A stretch of DNA of 64,000 nucleotides from Rhipidocladum racemiflorum (GCA_036346355.1 CM070572.1:36679944-36743943); one strand, 5' to 3'; positions 35,601-47,686 are shown, counted from the stretch's first letter. Notes: generated by a model not told the origin, from the sequence alone. Translations and numbers: made by a program.

Positions 35601-38600
35601 GCGCCTCCGTTGGACCGCCTCCACCACAGGACCGCCTCCGCGCCTCTATCTCCGGACCTCCGGTGAGATCCCCCTCTACTGCTCCTTCCGGGTCCCCTTC
35701 CCGACCCCCCCTTCCCGATCCGTCTTCCCGAGCCCACTTCCTGATCCCCTCTCTACGGCGGGAGCTGTAGCAACTACCATCAACGCCGCCGCTGCAACTG
35801 ATGATGCCGGCTCCTCTGTTGTGTTCGACTGCTGATGATGCGGTTGCTACTGATGCTTTGGCTGCTACTGCTACTGATGGCTTGATGCTTTGCCTTGATG
35901 GTGATGTGACCTTTGTATGTTGTGAGTAGAACACGAATAAGAAAGTGACTTTGTAAGTTTGTATCAAACTTAATTTGTTTGTTGTTTCCTTGTCTTGTGT
36001 TGCCAAATTCTGCTTTGCATTGATGTTGCTACAAGCCAGGTCAGGAGATTTGTGTCGATTTCTTCTTGATGAGGTAAGCATCGAAGATTACACATTTCTA
36101 CATCTCCATACTCTCGTGGATAGAACATATGTGCATTGAAGATTAAACATTTTTTGCTTCATATTTGACTTAACTCCATGTCATATGAGATATTATTTAT
36201 TATTTTCATCGTCTAATCATCACCTAGGCGGGCGCCTGGGCATCCAGGCAGTCCGGGCTCGCCGCGCCTAGCCGGACCGCTGTGACAATTATGCCTCCTA
36301 TGCATGCCTCTAAATCGCTATGAAGGGCCTTTGAATCCTCTGTAGTCTGTACATAAAAAAAACTAGCATAGCCCTATATAGCTGGTATATTATGTGTACA
36401 AATAGCTGCAATAGTCCAAAAGTCAAGCCATATTCTCCAGATATCACAAAATTATCTCTGATATACAAGATACGCACAAATCACAATTTCAGGATATTGG
36501 AGATGGGAAACAGTAGAAAAACACTAGTTCATCAAGTAAGTGGTAACTTTGTTGCCTACCTCTTGTATTCGATCAAGAGCACGGATGTTGTCTAACGAAT
36601 CCAATGATGGAGATAGACCACCATGAAGGCAGAATACCTGCAAAATTGGTGTTTCCTGTATGTCAGGCACACATTGAATAAACCTACATTAGTTCAAACA
36701 TAATTATTTGAATAGCAAACCTGGTTTTCTATAAGAGCTGTGAGAGGCAAATAATCAAACAAGTCTGTAAAGTACTTCCACACATTTGCATTTCCATATT
36801 TTCTTAAGCACTCATCATAGAAGCCATACCTGTAGCAAAGTAGTCAATGTCAAGAACTATGTTGTAGCACTAGGTGTACATGTTGCAGAATAGCTCGTGA
36901 AAGCCGCATTGTGCACAATTCTATTGTGTGCCATGCAAATATTGTAAGGAAGAACATTCTTAGTGGTAATCAGTTCAAACATTCAGAACATTGCTTGAAG
37001 TAACTTGTCACCGTCGACTAAAGTACCCTATGAGTTACGAAAAGGCACAAAATTCATGGCAATAAGGTTGCCACAAATTTAGCTGGAAATTCTTCTCTGA
37101 GCAACCAGATAAAGATGCCTAAACAATAGGCACAACAAAAGCATTATAGCTTAACACACTAAACCAAAACAAGCTAGCTACTTTAGTTCAGCACTTCAGC
37201 ATAGAAGAAAACTTTATGAATGAGATCTTGCCCAAGTAAATTGGCCAACACATTCAAGTTTCTTATTGGGCTTTATTACTTTGAAGTGCTAAAAACTAGA
37301 ATTCCAATAACAAAGCAAGCTGCTTTATAGGTCAGGTATTGCCTTAGCCATTATGCACAAGATAATACTCTTGATGTGGAATAATACATCTCCAGCTTAG
37401 TCAATTTAGACAGACAATTGAGGGTCAAAGAGGGTAGAAAAGTATGCATCTCAAATGGTTGTCACTTGTTAGTTGTTACTATTGGATAAGGAAGTACTCA
37501 ACAATGAAATCAGCAATTAGGTGCAGAAAAAAATCCATATCTGGAAGGACATAAACTCACACTTGAGTGATTTGTCTGCTCTCATGATTTCCTCTCAATA
37601 TTGTAATTCTGTCTCTGTAGCGAACTTTCAAAGCCACTAACAGCGAAACAGTCTCCACTGAATAGTAGCCACGATCTGCAGCAAGGGCCACATGATAACA
37701 TTTATCCGTATTAGCGCAGGCAATATAATAGAGATGCAATTAAAACTACAGATGGAAACAAAGTTAGGTGTTAAAACAATTTATCCGACCCCTCGGCTCG
37801 AAAATGATTGGATTTCCTTTCTGTCGTTCCAACAAACGACATAACATATGACATAAGCACATTTAATTGCCAAGAAAATCGTACAACATCTTTCCGTCTT
37901 ATTACATAAAGATCAGCACATAAATGACAGACCAACACATCGAACAGAGATGCTCCTAAAGCACATTTGCAATTCTCATGTAATTGTCATCTCCAGGTAT
38001 CAATTAATGATAAACTCTTTATCTTATTGAGAGCTACAACAGCTTATAAAGGTGCTTATGAGACCCGAAAGACAAGGGCTCCGATAAGATCCTCGCAAGC
38101 TCAGCCCAAACCCGACAGATAACCAACACAGGACATTAGCCTCACCAAATCGCACGACAAGAACATAAATAACTACTAGAACCTACGTAATCGGCACAAA
38201 CGTCTCCAGACCGCCTCGCAACGAATTCTCCCAAAAATCCTGCCGCGCCGGAACCACCAGCCCGCAAAATTCCATCGCAGGATCTACAAATCCAAATAAA
38301 ACTTCCTCGCACCAAACCCCACAGATCGACCGAAGCAAGCTTCCACACGGTGCGCGCGCGCGGCGAGAGAAGGGGAGCCGCGGTGAAGGGAGGACGTACC
38401 GACGTAGTCGCCCATGAAGAGGTAGTTTGTGTCGGGCGCATCGCCGCCGATGCGAAAGAGCTCGATGAGGTCGTAGAACTGGCCGTGGATGTCGCCGCAG
38501 ACGGTGACGGGGCAGCGCACGGGCTGCACGTTCCACTCCTCCATGAGGATGGCCTTGGCCTGCTCGCAGAGCGCCTTGACCTCCGCCTCCGGGAGGTGCT

Positions 38601-38652
38601 TGCACTCGCGCAGCTGCGCGATCTGCCGGTCCAGATCCCCGTGCGACGGCAT
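32642..38652 (-). CDS. PP2A3: Protein phosphatase 2A catalytic subunit (PP2A-3 type)
   Basis: This is the catalytic subunit of the serine/threonine phosphatase PP2A, a two-metal enzyme that works with scaffold A and regulatory B subunits. Six exons on the minus strand join in phase: 38652-38400, 37675-37561, 36829-36721, 36637-36560, 34357-34166 and 32815-32642, giving 306 aa, the normal plant length. Metal and catalytic motifs are GDIHGQ (53-58), GDYVDRG (81-87, split by intron 1), RGNHE (112-116) and HGG (164-166). The tail TPDYFL, with the Tyr and the terminal Leu that is methylated for holoenzyme assembly, is intact. All introns are GT-AG. Intron 4 (2.2 kb) and intron 5 (1.35 kb) hold transposon insertions. 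The symbol rests on remembered rice gene order next to CLP1. Confidence 0.95.
33380..33719. mobile_element. Stand-alone foldback element in PP2A intron 5
   Basis: The element starts CAGTGTAAACCACCCTTATC and ends GATAAGGGTGACTTACACTG, with about 150-bp imperfect inverted arms that nearly meet (GAAAGATATGAAA against TTTCATATCTTTC). GATATG flanks it on both sides (33374-33379 and 33720-33725), a possible target duplication. The sequence is clearly related to the blocks at 19881-20243 and 20501-24337. Confidence 0.7.
35346..36288. mobile_element. Probable non-autonomous DNA element in PP2A intron 4
   Basis: A GC-rich island in an AT-rich intron starts TTGTCACGGCG and ends with the near complement CGCTGTGACAA. 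Both ends are rich in GCCTAGGCG/GCCTGGGC words typical of a dispersed grass repeat. It contains trinucleotide-rich sequence (GCTACTGATG repeats near 35770-35900). ORFs within it have no domain. No target duplication was found, so the borders are provisional. Confidence 0.5.
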
Positions 38653-38810
38653 CTCGCCGCGTCCCCCGGGGGGTAGGGGGATCCGGTCCCGGCGCGCGCG
38701 CTCGCCGGCGAGGAGGAGGGAGGGGGAGTGGCTAAGCCGGGGCTAGGGTTTGCTGGGGACCGGAGGAGGAGGTGGAGCTCAGGCCTCCATTTTTTTGCCT
38801 CTCTGCTTTG

Positions 38811-38817
38811 TTTTATA
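38811..38817 (-). promoter_or_regulatory. Probable PP2A TATA box
   Basis: TATAAAA on the minus strand, about 160 bp upstream of the PP2A start codon, is followed by a CT/GA-rich stretch that would be the 5' untranslated leader. Motif and position only. Confidence 0.5.
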
Positions 38818-38952
38818 CGAAGCGATATTTTTCTTTTCCTCGAACACTTCCAGTGTACAGTACGACCAGGTTGCCTGGCTTGGGTTGTTCTGCGGTTTGG
38901 TGCTTTTGGATGGGTCAAAGTGTAATTAGTTCAGCAAAAGTGACCTGGTCAA

Positions 38953-38968
38953 AATAATAATAATAATA

Positions 38969-38999
<31 letters not shown>
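38953..38999. repeat. Palindromic (AAT)n(ATT)n microsatellite
   Basis: About six AAT units turn directly into about eight ATT units, so the tract is its own reverse complement and could form a cruciform. It lies about 300 bp upstream of PP2A, next to the left limit of the Helitron-like repeat. Confidence 0.85.
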
Positions 39000-39000
<1 letters not shown>

Positions 39001-39116
39001 AGATCGGATGTTTTCCGGCTCCTTAGCCATGCCACGTCGCCATCCCGCCGATTTTGCGAAGAAGCCCCTCCGTTTCCGTTAAATTACGAATATGTCTCTA
39101 GAAATTACAAAAAGGT

Positions 39117-39232
39117 TGTCGACGATTGGGAAACGGCTCTCCGCCGATCTTACTTGTCGATTGAGGATCAACACGGTCCCCTTTTTCGATGAAGGGATTA
39201 AGTCCGAAGAATGCTCGATTGGCATAAGACAC
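39117..39232 (-). repeat. 3' end of the 3' LTR (deletion remnant)
   Basis: The 116 bp match the 3' end of the 5' LTR at 42557-42672 with a handful of differences (shared GATCAACACGGTCCCCTTTT...). The rest of the LTR was removed with the internal deletion. Confidence 0.85.
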
Positions 39233-39237
39233 TGGAA

Positions 39238-39667
39238 AGTTGCTCCAGCATTCGTAAGACCGAAAGATATGATCGTGTAACAGAAGGTACCGAACGGTGT
39301 AACGAAGGATGTCTTCTCCTCATTTTCATGTGATATGCCGATCTGATGGTAGTCCGAGTAGGCGTCTAGAAAGCTCATCACCTGGGACTCCGTTGTTGCA
39401 TCGACCAATTGGTCTATGCGAGACAACGAAAAATTGTCCTTGGGACAGGCGGCGTTCAAGCCCGTATGGTTGACGCACATGCGCCATTTGCCCCCCCCCC
39501 TTCTTCTTGACAATGACTGGATTTGCTAACCATTCCGAATGGTCGAGTTCTTCCCGGATGATGATTTCTTTTTTCAGGGAGAAACGTCTGAGCTTTTGCC
39601 GCACTGATTTCTTATCAAGCCGAACCGCTAGCCTATGCTCAATGACTTCCCTCGGGACTCTGGGCAT
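39238..39667 (-). pseudogene. Reverse transcriptase N-terminal part, frameshifted
   Basis: Readable motifs include NPVIVKKKGGG, then LNAACPKDNFSLSRIDQLVD and SFLDAYSDYHQI, then GATFQCLM, at which point the sequence runs into LTR. The frame changes at a ten-base C run on the plus strand (39491-39500), so a one-base indel in a homopolymer is the likely break. The YIDD catalytic motif lies in the deleted part. Confidence 0.75.
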
Positions 39668-39731
39668 GTTGGATGGTTCCCAAGCGAATACATCCGCATT
39701 TTTTTGGAGGAAAAATCACGAGCTCGAGTTC

Positions 39732-40312
39732 CTATTTAGGATCTAGGGAAGATCCTAAACGTACGACCTTGGTCGGGTCCGTGTCGCTTAATGAGACCGC
39801 CTTGGTCTCTCTTCCGGACCGGAGGACAACTTTTGGCCAGGAATTCTTTGGCTCTTGGTCAGGTCCCCGATGAGGCAGCTGCCCGACCATGTCTAGTGCC
39901 CTTTCATCATAATTCAAGGCCGCCTTCTGGTTTCCTTTCACGGCGATCACACTGCCAGGACTATGAATTTTCAGGCACTTGTACCCATGATGGGTTACGA
40001 CCATGAACTTGGCGAGGGCCGGCCTGCCGAGGATGGCATTGTAGGCCGAGTCGAAATCAACCACCTCAAAAGTGATCATCTCTGTCCGGAAGTTGTTCGA
40101 ACTTCCATATGTCACGGGTAGGACGATTGACCAAGCGGCTTGGTCGAGGTGCCCGGAACGATCCCGTAAAAGGGGACTACTGTGCTCTTGATCTTGGACC
40201 GAGGGACTTGCATCTTGTCCAAAACCTTAGCATATATAAGATCCAAGGAGCTCCCACAATCGATGGGTACCCGGGCCACCGTAGTGTTGCTGATGGTCAG
40301 ATTCATGACCAT
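39732..40312 (-). pseudogene. Aspartic protease region of the deleted gypsy element
   Basis: Two overlapping frames hold the active-site region VPIDCGSSLDLIYAKVLDKM (about 40270-40210, with Cys where Gly or Ser is usual after the Asp) and the downstream NAILGRPALAKFMVV motif near 40040-40000. A frame change lies between them. Confidence 0.7.
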
Positions 40313-40764
40313 CGGGAACCTTTAGGGCTTGGTCATTCCAAGGAGAAAGTAAGGGGCAGCACGGACCACTTGAGCTACTGGACGGGAGGCTTGCCTTGGG
40401 TGACATGGTGCACCTCTCGTGCCGCCTCCTTCAAATCTCGACAAGACTTGTATGCCGAGGAGCCCCCGAATATTACCGCGATGTGACTGCGAGGCTCCTA
40501 GTAATCCATATCTTCGTCGTCGTTAGCGGGTTGCTTGCCCTTACTATTTTCGTCTTGCTCCGGGAGCGTGGGCATGGAACCTTTGCTGTTATAGAACTGT
40601 TCCAGAAGGAAGGTCCAGGTCCGGCAATTGTGAAGGTCGTGCCCGTACGCTTGATGGAGCGGGAAGAAATGGTTGTTTGGCTGAGCACCTTGATCATTGC
40701 GACCTTGGTCGTTGCGACGATGAGGTGGTCGGCCCCTACCTCTTGTATCGAAATTTTTATGCGT

Positions 40765-42503
40765 CTACGGCTGCTGGCGCTGCTCAGCAGGCACGACCAT
40801 GTTTAGTGCAAAGGGCTTCTTCTTCTTTTTCTTGATCTTCTTTTCCACTGAGTTTGTGTTCCTCATGCTCGTGGAACCTTCCAACCTGGGTTGCGACGGG
40901 AGCTTGCCCTCGTCTAGCATCTTCTTACGCCAGACTGCCTCATCGGCATTGGCATACCGATCGGCCATGCGGAACAACTCGCTGGCCGTTAGATCAGGAT
41001 GAATCTCCAGATCCTGTGTAAAATGAATATCTCGGACCTAGAATTTGAAAGCTCGGACGATCGCTTCGTCCGAAAACTTGGGTGAATCATTGGACGAACT
41101 GTCATAGAGACTCGCCCTCCGTCTGGATCAAACGCTCGAGGTCGCGCTCTTTACCCGGACGGATGTAGCAGCTCTGAAAGTTCGCCCTGAGCGCGTTGCT
41201 CAACTGCCTCCAAGACCGAATTGATCCTTCCTTTTGATTGAAGAGCCAAGTCCGAGTAGCTCCATCTAGCACTGTAGGTAGGAAATTCACCATGACTCCC
41301 TCGTCACCTCCAGCAGCTAGGATAGCAGTGGTGTAGATGGAAAGAAATTCATCCGGGTTCTGCGTCCGTTGAAACTCTCGATGTGGCCGGGTTTGAACTT
41401 GCTCGGCCATGAGATGTTACGAAGAGGTGCCGCAAAGGCTCGACACCCGAAAACTGGGGCATCGTGGCGGTCTCTTCGATCGCGATGATCGTAACGATCA
41501 TCATTGTACTGACCCTCGACTCACGGGCCAAGGCGAGAGAAAACTTCTCGAGGTCGACGTAATGGGGATCGGTTTGAAGTGGAGTATTCGGTACGCCCTT
41601 GACCATGCCGATCATACCTTTGATCCCATGAGCTCGCTCGGGAATCGCTCCAAATATCCTCGCGGTACCGATCATGCCTCCTCCGATCTTCTCGAACATG
41701 GTTACAAGAATCGTCGTGATGGGAGCGAACATGGGTGTGATGGCGATGCTCTCGGGAAACACTCCGGGTCTTCTTGTCGCGAGGTGTCTCCGATGCTTTC
41801 ATATCGGCAGCAATCTTTTCAAGATTTTCATTCACAACCGCGCCCATTGCTTCCAGATCCACCTGCTCGGGGAACTCCCTAAGATTGCGCACGACCGCGG
41901 CCAAAGCTTGCAGTCATTCCCCGTTCGAGGGAACGAGAGGTGACCAGCTTGGTCAGCGATTGCACACATGTGTGCCACACTCGCGGGAACTCTAACGAGC
42001 ATCGGCTTCAGCACTAGTGCTAGGATATTCATGAGCTCGATGACGTATACTCGTCAAGGTCCTATTTAAGGATGCTTCCAGGTGGTTCCTGGTTGCCTCA
42101 TAGCGGTGATGATGGGCAGCCCCCGAGGATTCAACCTTGTGGTTTCCTTCTCTAGCCATGTTGACGTCACGAGAGCGCGAGGACCGTGAAGGCAAACATC
42201 ATGGTGTCCCCACGCGATGCGATTTCATGATCGGGCTCGAAATGATTCGGGATGTCCAGACCGTCGTAGAGTCTGTCGTACTCCTCATCATCTGTGAGGG
42301 TATCGCGCTAAGAGCGAAGGTACTACTATCGCACTGAGAGCGAAGGTACTACTCTCGCGCTGCAACCGCCGGGGAAAGCTCCCGGGTTCAGTGTGATCCT
42401 CTGGGTTAGTGATGCCAGCCACACCTTTGTCAGCGTAGTACAAGTCTTCGCCCTCGGCGTCACTGAAAGTGCAGAGGTCCCGAGTATCTTGAGAGTTAGG
42501 CAT
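40765..42503 (-). pseudogene. gag of the deleted gypsy element, broken
   Basis: The probable start is the ATG at 42503 (MPNSQDTRDLCTFSDAEGED), about 50 bases inside the LTR. Fragments downstream include a basic Arg/His-rich region (41904-41521) and the gag core NPDEFLSIYTTAILAAGGDE and SIRSWRQLSNALRANFQSCY at 41410-41102. A segment continuing to 40765 follows. Several stops and frame changes separate them. Confidence 0.7.
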
Positions 42504-42556
42504 CTCCAGAGACTATTCACGAAAGGAATTGTCAGATCCCCACGGACGATGCCAGC

Positions 42557-43235
42557 TGTCGACGATTGAAAAACGAATCCCCGCCGAGCTTACTTGTTGA
42601 TTGAGGGATCAACACGGTCCCCTTTTTCGATGAAGGGATTACGTCCGAAGAATACTCGATTGGCTCATGACACCCGGAAGATGGACACAAGGGTTTATAC
42701 TAGTTCAGGCCTCTCGCTGAGGAGATAATAACCATACTCCAGTGACAGTGGTATTGCTGATTGTTTCAGACGGTATTTGTGTGTGCCTAGATTCTCTAGT
42801 TTTTTTCCAGCATCTCATTTCCTTGTACATACAGGAGGTATTTATAGCTTTCAAGAAATATCCATCCTAATTACAGCCGAATAATGGCCATTTGACAACA
42901 TCAACTGTGGCTGTAACCGAAGTCTTGATTTACGCCACGTTCCCATCGTGGGCACCACGTCGTGGCGTGATTAGCGCTACTCGGGCGTTACTGCCGAACA
43001 CGACCTTCCGACCATACATCTCGCGGGCGAGTTTAGGCCGAGCGCGCTTGGTCCTGACCGAGCATGTATGCTCGATGCTCGAGGCCGAGCGACGAGCTTG
43101 GTCCGATCAGACGGGCCGGCCAGCCAGATCACACGTGGGTCATCCTAGGGAACATCATCCGAGGGTACGCATGGTTGGCCTAAAACCGGCTGCCGGGGTA
43201 CTATGGTACTTATGGAAATTATCCAATCCCTGACA
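42557..43235 (-). repeat. 5' LTR of the deleted gypsy element
   Basis: The 679-bp LTR starts TGTCAGGGATTGG (43235) and ends CAATCGTCGACA (42557) on the minus strand. Immediately downstream is GCTGGCATCGTCCGTGGGGA, where the primer-binding site belongs. Confidence 0.8.
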
Positions 43236-43496
43236 AAGGTCCTTCGCAATTTTTTGTGAGGGTAAGAAAAGCGTTTTCAAATAGCGTTTAGGTCCCTCAC
43301 TCGTTACTTTACGAAAAAAAACTCCCGTTAAGTACAAATCTCCAACGAACTTTTTTTCTAATTTTTCAGGGTAGCGCTCAGGTCCAAAAAAATAACAAAC
43401 AAGTCCCCGTTTCTTACGTCCAGGTCCTTTCTCCGAAAAAAATGCAAATTCATTTTTTGTTCACGCGTGCAGCGTGCGTTGCGCTTATTGACCTAG

Positions 43497-45544
43497 TAAA
43501 TACATGAGATGGTTAAAAAAAGTTATTCATGTATTTGGTTGCTTAAATGAAACTATTCTATCATGAACCAAGTGATACAAATTTAAGAATTATTTCCTCT
43601 AGATGCTGAACTATTCCATTCACTCAAAATAGAACCAAATGGTACATGACTATACCATTCCATTCAACCTCATCCCATCAACCAAGCACACCCTAATTCA
43701 AGAGTTGCTTAGGAGGAAATTCCAAAACACGTATATTAGTTTCCTAAAAATCGTTGCTTTATCATATTCTAGTTTTTTTTTTTTTTAAAAAAAGTCAATA
43801 TAATCCTAGGTTCAATGTATCAATACACCTTTTATATGATAACAGATGATGTTGTGTGTGTGATACATTTGTCATCGGCTAACCAAAGAGTAGAATAGTT
43901 CCTAAAATAACAAAAGGAGTAGAGTAGATGATGATCTCCTCGCTAGACGGCAATTTGGAAGAAATAGGAAGATAGATTAATGTGCTTGGACTATTGAGTG
44001 ATCAAATATCGAAGGTAGTTCAAAGAGATAACAATCAAAATTCTTGAGCACACAATACATTTTGAGTCAAGTGAATTTTTTATTGGTTCCTCCGATGACA
44101 TAATTATACACTAAGTGGTTTAAGTTAACTCACGTTTCTTTAGAGCCGTCTTACAGAATAATGAAAAAAAAAAAAAATCCTCTCACGGTTTTCCCTTTTA
44201 AAAGATCTCCGCTTACTTTTTAAATGTTTATTTTTGGTTTATAGTATTTGACTCACAAACTCTTACGATTTGATATTACTTCTGAAGTACTCTCGATTGC
44301 CAATTATTAATGAGATAATTAGCTAGCACAATAAATAAAAACAAAATTTTACATTGCATCTCCGTTAGAAGCACTTTTGCGAGCAGCACCATCGCCTTGG
44401 ATTTTTTTTAGAATCCATAGTGGTAGAGCTCCTCACCTAAAATTATAGGGTTAAAGTTTTACATGTCAGTGACATAATGAATAACATATAATACATGATG
44501 CAAACTTTCGATGACAAATATGGAATTGCCCCCAAAATTAAATAATTGTCTTGGAATTTTAATTTTAGCATTATATTTGAGCTTAAGTTTATAATCATAA
44601 AAAAAGGGGAAAAAAGAGAGGAAAGTTTCCCTTTTTGTGATATTCCTATAATTATAAGGCTTTTATATTGAAAAATCAGGTAAGATTTTAATCCTAACAA
44701 ATACAAACCTTAGCAACATTTGGCACTACCCAAACTAGAGCATGACCAAAACGTTGGTAACATATGGTGTTCAGATTGCAACCATGGTGGTTGCCAAAAT
44801 ATTTGGCAAAATAGCTAGCCTCGTGTTTGGTTTCAAGCCAAATAGATAGTCAAAATTCTCTAAATTGTGACCACGACATATGGCTGCACATGTCATTTTA
44901 TTATTTGTAGCACCAAAATATAGTCAACATAGGCTTTAATTTGTTGATCTCGTCACAAGAAATATGATGTCTTAAACAGATCGTTAATCAGATACCCATT
45001 TTAAAAGACATCATGTGTAAATCTTGTTAATCAAAGAATTAAAGTATGTAATGCAACCAATCCCCAAATGCCATATCACTTAAATTGTTAAGCGTGCCCT
45101 GCAACCTTGCCAAAATTTTGATCAGCTTGCTCGTCCTCAAGCTATCTAGGTTTTATATTGTTTTATATTATCCGCTACCAAATTTTCTCAAACAAGCTAA
45201 ATGTTAGTAGTAATCCAAATGCTAGCCAAATTTTAAAAGTATTTCCAAAATTTTTAAAGATTTTGAGGTTAGCAAATGAAACGGCCCCTACTTCGCTAGC
45301 AACCAGCTCAACATAAAATCTAGCCCTGCAACTACGAGTCAAAATAAATAGATTGGATAGTTTTCGATTGATCTGAATAATTTTTAAATACAAATTCAAT
45401 CAGCTTAAATATTTATCGGATAAAAATAAATACATATTTTTAAAAATGATACGTATACGAATTCATTAGCTCTGTCCGTACTGCAGGACCGTTTTCACCC
45501 TACTCCCAACTCGGAAGGCGACCACGAAGCATCGACCATCAGCC
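43497..45544. other. AT-rich intergenic DNA upstream of NSUN5
   Basis: Two kilobases without a recognisable gene or clear transposon ends. Poly-A/T runs occur near 43769-43790 and 44164-44177. The NSUN5 promoter must lie at the right end, but no clear TATA box is visible. Confidence 0.5.
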
Positions 45545-47645
45545 ATGCCGCCGCCGCCCGCGCGTAAGAATCGCAGCCAAGTTCGTGCGGCGGCCGGGCA
45601 GAACCGGTCGCCTGCGCGCCAGCCGAGGCGAATGGCGAGCCGGGACGCGGCGGAGCGCGCGGCGTTCTTCGCGCGGCGAGAGGCGGCCGCGGTGCTCCGG
45701 CGCGTGCTCCGCGGGGACGCCTCCAGGCGCGCCGCTGCATCCATCAAGTCCCTCGTCTACTCCCCCTCCGTCCGCAACAAGCGCGCCACATTCGCCCTCG
45801 TCTGCCAGACCCTCAAGTGTAAGCCCCCATCTCCCACAAGGTGTTCGATGGAATGCCCTTGCCGAGCCGTGTAGCTGCATTCTCGCAGGATATCCGGTCT
45901 ATCCCATTGCAATGCCATTGTAGAACTGCGTTGCTGCATTCTCACGAGGGTATCCAATGTATCCGATGGAGCCTACGTGGTGATATGCTGCTAAATTTTT
46001 GCACTGCTGCTCTAAGCAATGCTCGTCATGCCGCTTTTTCTTGGTTGCCGTCGTTGGTACGTTATTTGGAGTGAGGATTTGCAATCATTGGATTTTGGGA
46101 AGCTGAAGCAGCAATGTAGTTGTAGATTTAGTTACTGGTTATGTGACTCATTATGTCTTACATAGCTTGTGTGCCCTTGTGTCATGCAATGCAATAGATT
46201 TTTTTTTTCAATCCATGTTGAAGACCCTTCCACTGGCTGGCACGCAATTCTCTTTGTCCAAGAAATTGCCTATTAAATAAGTAAAATTCAGGGCATGTTT
46301 GTATTTGCTTTTGATTCTGGATTCTGACCTCAAAAGCTGAATAAAAAACAAACAATCCGATTCTCACAATCCAGCCCATCCATATACACTATAATCCACA
46401 ATCCACTTCATATGTGCTTTTGGATTCCAGCTTTTGGAGAATCAACTTCTCAATAATCACAATCTAGAATCAGTTTTTAGAAAATCCAAAGCAAAAACAA
46501 ACAAGCCCTCGATACGCTAATGTTGCCAGAGTTGCTTCCTGTCGTTAGGAGAGTTCCATGTTTCTTTTGAAGCAAACCATTTATCTTAAATCTCAAGCTT
46601 CAAAAGTGTGAGTGTGTGACGTAGTAATACTCAATAAACTCTAGTAATGAAAATAGCTAATGCTTAAAGAACCCAATAAATTTGATCAATATACTAGTCC
46701 ATTTGAATGTAGGTGGCTGAGGACCAGTAAATAAAACCACATGTGCTTTTTTAAACAAATTGATGAAATTTATTGTCCTGTGCTAGCTTCTCTTATGTTT
46801 CTTTATTTCTTTTTATCAGTTCTTCCAATTATTAAGGAGGTTTTAACATCAAGTGGAGTATTAACTGGCAAATGGAAGGTATTACTGCATCTGACGTTGT
46901 GATGGAATTAAGTTCCTTCTTGCTATAGTCTGTTTTTATCAGGGTTGCGTTGACCTGTTGGCTTTGTAGTTTAGACACGCCTCATAAGCGGCAATGTATA
47001 ACACCTACAGGCAGTGTAAGGTACGGATTGTTTACAATTTTCTTTTTACTTGCAGAAACAAGAGGAATTAGTTTATGTGACTGCTTATGACATTCTCTTT
47101 GGTCAGGTCTGCCATTTCTTTGTATTGACTAAATTAGTTCCACAGTTTCATGCATCTACTGTCTTAACTTTTTTCAATTCCTCTTCCTATAGAATGGTTA
47201 AACTGGAGTTTCGGACTTGATTAAATACTCATCTTACCATTGTACTCTTTTTCTTCACTTTAACATTGCAATACCTAATTGACTTATCAGTCAATTTCAT
47301 CAATTGAAATGATATTTGTAGGAAATCGCAGTTTCTGGATCTGTTGAGCAGTTACTTATGCTACATAAAGATTCCCTTAAGACTGCTCTTGAGAAAATCT
47401 GTGTTAGAAGGAAGGTCAGTAGTGTTGAGGAGTTGTTAAGCAAGAACACTAAAGGTATCATTTTCTCTGATATGTTCCTTTTTTAGCTTGTCATGCATTA
47501 TTCATGTAATATTATTACTTCTGAATTCTTGTATGGGCCATCTAACGATCTTAACCGTCCAGTCTTCCAAATCAAATGCATTTATTTGACTGCTCACATT
47601 TGTGTTGTTTGTTACACTGTTTGAAAGATGGATTCGATGCTAAAT

Positions 47646-47686
<41 letters not shown>

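Larger units (their letters stand above)
39117..43235 (-). mobile_element. Internally deleted Tat-like Ty3/gypsy element with AAGGT duplication
   Basis: On the minus strand the order is 5' LTR (43235-42557), gag, protease, the first part of reverse transcriptase, then an abrupt join to the last 116 bp of the 3' LTR (39232-39117). Termini are TGTCAGGG...GTCGACA. AAGGT is duplicated at 39112-39116 and 43236-43240. RNase H, integrase and most of the 3' LTR are missing. The element interrupts a Helitron-like repeat. Confidence 0.85.
39000..43496 (+). mobile_element. Helitron-like repeat, split by a gypsy insertion
   Basis: Outside the gypsy element (39117-43235) the two flanks join into a sequence homologous to 57160-57669. 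The left part has AAATTACGAATATGTCTCTAG and the right part has GCGTTTAGGTCCCTCAC and TTGTTCACGCG. The right end reads GCAGCGTGCGTTGCGC...ACCTAG followed by T, a Helitron-style 3' end (short hairpin, then CTAG) at 43493-43496. The left end is not defined and is placed near 39000. Confidence 0.45.

Noticed and set aside
35408..36081. ORFs of 109 and 173 codons inside PP2A intron 4
   Set aside because: They lie in an inserted GC-rich repeat with trinucleotide runs and have no domain.
38142..38918. 258-codon minus-strand ORF over the PP2A first exon
   Set aside because: It is a different frame from the clear PP2A exon 1 and is Ser/Arg-rich, as expected for an off-frame reading of GC-rich sequence.
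47647..47684. AG microsatellite as a possible polypyrimidine or regulatory element of NSUN5
   Set aside because: It is in the middle of intron 4, far from the splice sites (47454 and 48165), and is a common type of simple repeat.
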